From contig URTD01000094.1 of assembly GCA_900550735.1 (NCBI GenBank), positions 1 to 7,140 on the forward strand: 7,140 bases of DNA. The letters run 5' to 3'. Every line of letters begins with the position of its first letter. Positions within the stretch are counted from its first letter, which is position 1. A program made the translations under genes and the position numbers. This DNA is from an uncultured Collinsella sp. (GTDB lineage Bacteria; Actinomycetota; Coriobacteriia; Coriobacteriales; Coriobacteriaceae). The notes beneath the pieces were generated by a model. It saw nothing but the letters and a program-made list of their open reading frames with translations. It ran no database searches and was not told where the DNA came from. Shown one piece after another: positions 5,773-7,140 of this stretch.

Positions 5773-5890
5773 GCAACGATTCCTTTCCGTCGCGCGTGAG
5801 CCTCAAGTTATCCATGCATTCTACCCGCGCAAAAGCCTATGATGGGCAGAGTCCGTCGGTATCTACAAGACATGCGCGGGCCTAAGGATC

Positions 5891-5910
5891 AAAAGGCCCC
5901 GCCGGGCCTT
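5891..5910 (-). terminator. Rho-independent terminator of fhs
   Basis: Read leftward, AAGGCCC (5910-5904) pairs with GGGCCTT (5899-5893) around a GGCG loop and runs into TTTT (5894-5891). It lies 43 bp beyond the fhs stop, so fhs is the last gene of its transcript and the downstream membrane-protein gene needs its own promoter. Confidence 0.85.
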
Positions 5911-5952
5911 GGTAGGCGCGACGGGGCGTGCAAGCGGCTATGAGCAGCGAGC

Positions 5953-7140
5953 TTAGAACAGGCCGGTGATGTTGCCGTCGTTGTCGACGTCGATGTTTTC
6001 GGCCGCGGGGATCTTGGGCAGGCCCGGCATGGTCAGAACGCTGCCAGTCAGTGCGACCACAAAGTGGGCGCCGGCAGAAACCTTGAGCTCACGCACCGTG
6101 ATGCGGAAGTTCTCGGGAGCGCCCAGGGCCTTGGCGTTGTCGCTAAAGCTGTACTGCGTCTTGGCGACGCACACCGGCAGGTTGCCAAAGCCGTTCTCGC
6201 GCAGCTCGGCGAGCTGGCGCTTGGCGGCCGGCGTAAAGTCGACGCCGTCGGCGCGGTAGACCTTGGTGGCAATGGCCTCGAGAGCGTCGGCCACATCGGC
6301 ACCGTCCTCATAGGCAAACTTAAACTCACTCGGCTGCTCAATCAGACGCATGACCTCATCGGCCAGCTCGAGCGCGCCCTCGCCGCCCTTGGCCCAGACC
6401 TCGGAAAGCTTAACGTTGACGCCGAGCTTCTGGCACTCGGACTCGATGAGCGCAAGCTCGGCCTCGGTGTCCGTCGGAAAGCGGTTGATGGCGACCACGC
6501 AGGGCAGACCATAAACGTTCTGGATGTTGTCGACGTGACGCAGCAGGTTGGGCATGCCAGCCTTGAGTGCCTCGAGGTTCTCCTCGTTGAGGTCGGCTTT
6601 GGCGACGCCACCGTTGTACTTCAGCGCACGAGCGGTCGCGACGATCACGACGGCGCTGGGGCGAACGCCCGTCATGCGGCACTTGATATCGAGGAACTTC
6701 TCGGCGCCCAGGTCGGCGCCAAAGCCGGCCTCGGTAATGGCAACATCGCCAAAGCGCATCGCCATACGCGTGGCCATGATAGAGTTGCAGCCGTGGGCAA
6801 TGTTGGCGAAGGGACCGCCGTGGACAAACGCGGGCGTGCCCTCGAGCGTCTGAATCAGGTTGGGCTTGATGGCATCCTTTAAGAGCGCGGCCATCGCGCC
6901 CTCAGCCTTCAGGTCGTGCGCGGTGACGGGCTTGTCGTCATAGGTGTAGGCGACGACCATCTTGCCGAGGCGCTCCTTGAGGTCGGCGAGGCCGGTCGCA
7001 AGGCAGAGAACTGCCATGACTTCGCTCGCGACGGTGATCTCAAAGCCGTCCTCGCGGGGCACGCCGTGGGCTTTGCCGCCCAGGCCGTCCACGATGTGGC
7101 GCAGCTGGCGGTCGTTCATGTCGACCACGCGCTTCCACGT
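5953..7140 (-). CDS. fhs: Formate-tetrahydrofolate ligase, C-terminal part
   Basis: Formyl-THF synthetase joins formate to tetrahydrofolate with ATP, giving 10-formyl-THF for purine synthesis and the one-carbon pool. It is cytosolic and usually a homotetramer of about 555 residues. The window holds the last 395 residues; the frame is open to the edge, starting TWKRVVDMNDR, so about 160 N-terminal residues including the ATP-binding loop lie outside. Family hallmarks seen: GLGGKAHGVPREDGF (19-33), HGGPFANIAHGCNS (107-120), GADLGAEKFLDIKCR (141-155), the signature VATARALKYNGG (167-178), and the end TMPGLPKIPAAENIDVD. No frameshift or missing motif is visible. The GTG at 7128 is internal, not the start. 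A terminator follows 43 bp beyond the stop. Confidence 0.97.
   Translation of the reverse strand, partial: TWKRVVDMNDRQLRHIVDGLGGKAHGVPREDGFEITVASEVMAVLCLATGLADLKERLGKMVVAYTYDDKPVTAHDLKAEGAMAALLKDAIKPNLIQTLEGTPAFVHGGPFANIAHGCNSIMATRMAMRFGDVAITEAGFGADLGAEKFLDIKCRMTGVRPSAVVIVATARALKYNGGVAKADLNEENLEALKAGMPNLLRHVDNIQNVYGLPCVVAINRFPTDTEAELALIESECQKLGVNVKLSEVWAKGGEGALELADEVMRLIEQPSEFKFAYEDGADVADALEAIATKVYRADGVDFTPAAKRQLAELRENGFGNLPVCVAKTQYSFSDNAKALGAPENFRITVRELKVSAGAHFVVALTGSVLTMPGLPKIPAAENIDVDNDGNITGLF

Noticed and set aside
6064..6882. 272-codon rightward frame opposite fhs
   Set aside because: The leftward frame carries all Fhs signatures; the opposite frame is a codon-bias shadow.

Overview
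The window carries five complete protein genes, one 5'-truncated gene at the right edge and the likely tail of a gene at the left edge. Base composition looks moderately GC-rich. Formyl-THF ligase, an Mn-type cation diffusion facilitator and Gly/Tyr/Gln-rich low-complexity membrane proteins together suggest a gut Actinobacterium of class Coriobacteriia, perhaps Collinsella. That assignment is an inference from gene content and style, not from a marker gene. No transposase, integrase, CRISPR array, rRNA or tRNA was seen.

Layout. Positions 1-100 hold the probable end of a rightward gene and a very strong rightward terminator (perfect 17-bp stem). A small leftward gene follows (126-395) for an 89-residue PH-like-domain protein, with a recognisable promoter and ribosome binding site. 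Divergent from it is a stand-alone DUF1016/YhcG-family PDDEXK nuclease gene (563-1612), the most accessory-looking gene here. The 423-bp gap at 1613-2035 is not empty: its left part looks like a frameshifted coding remnant, and its right part holds several stable hairpins that fold better as leftward RNA and end in a leftward intrinsic terminator. It may be a small RNA or a structured 3' UTR of the next gene. That gene (2036-3373, leftward) encodes a 445-residue protein with two zinc ribbons and an NGQTG motif near the C-terminal side.

A divergent gap with a perfect 7-5-7 palindrome separates it from a rightward CDF-family transporter gene (3592-4773), whose metal-site residues (NxxxD/DxxxD) fit the manganese subgroup. 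The transporter gene converges, with 12 bp between stops, on a leftward gene (4786-5772) for a single-pass membrane protein. That protein has a disordered cytoplasmic N-terminus, a PASTA-like extracellular region and a C-terminal run of 7-residue repeats encoded by 21-bp units. The last gene is fhs, formate-tetrahydrofolate ligase (5953 to the edge, leftward), followed by a clear intrinsic terminator.

The genes appear to be separate transcription units and no shared pathway links them. Fhs and the CDF transporter are housekeeping functions. The PH-like, zinc-ribbon and repeat-bearing membrane proteins are lineage proteins of unknown role. I do not see a clear new multi-gene system. The best candidates for novelty are the putative structured RNA at 1791-1940 and the repeat-bearing membrane protein.
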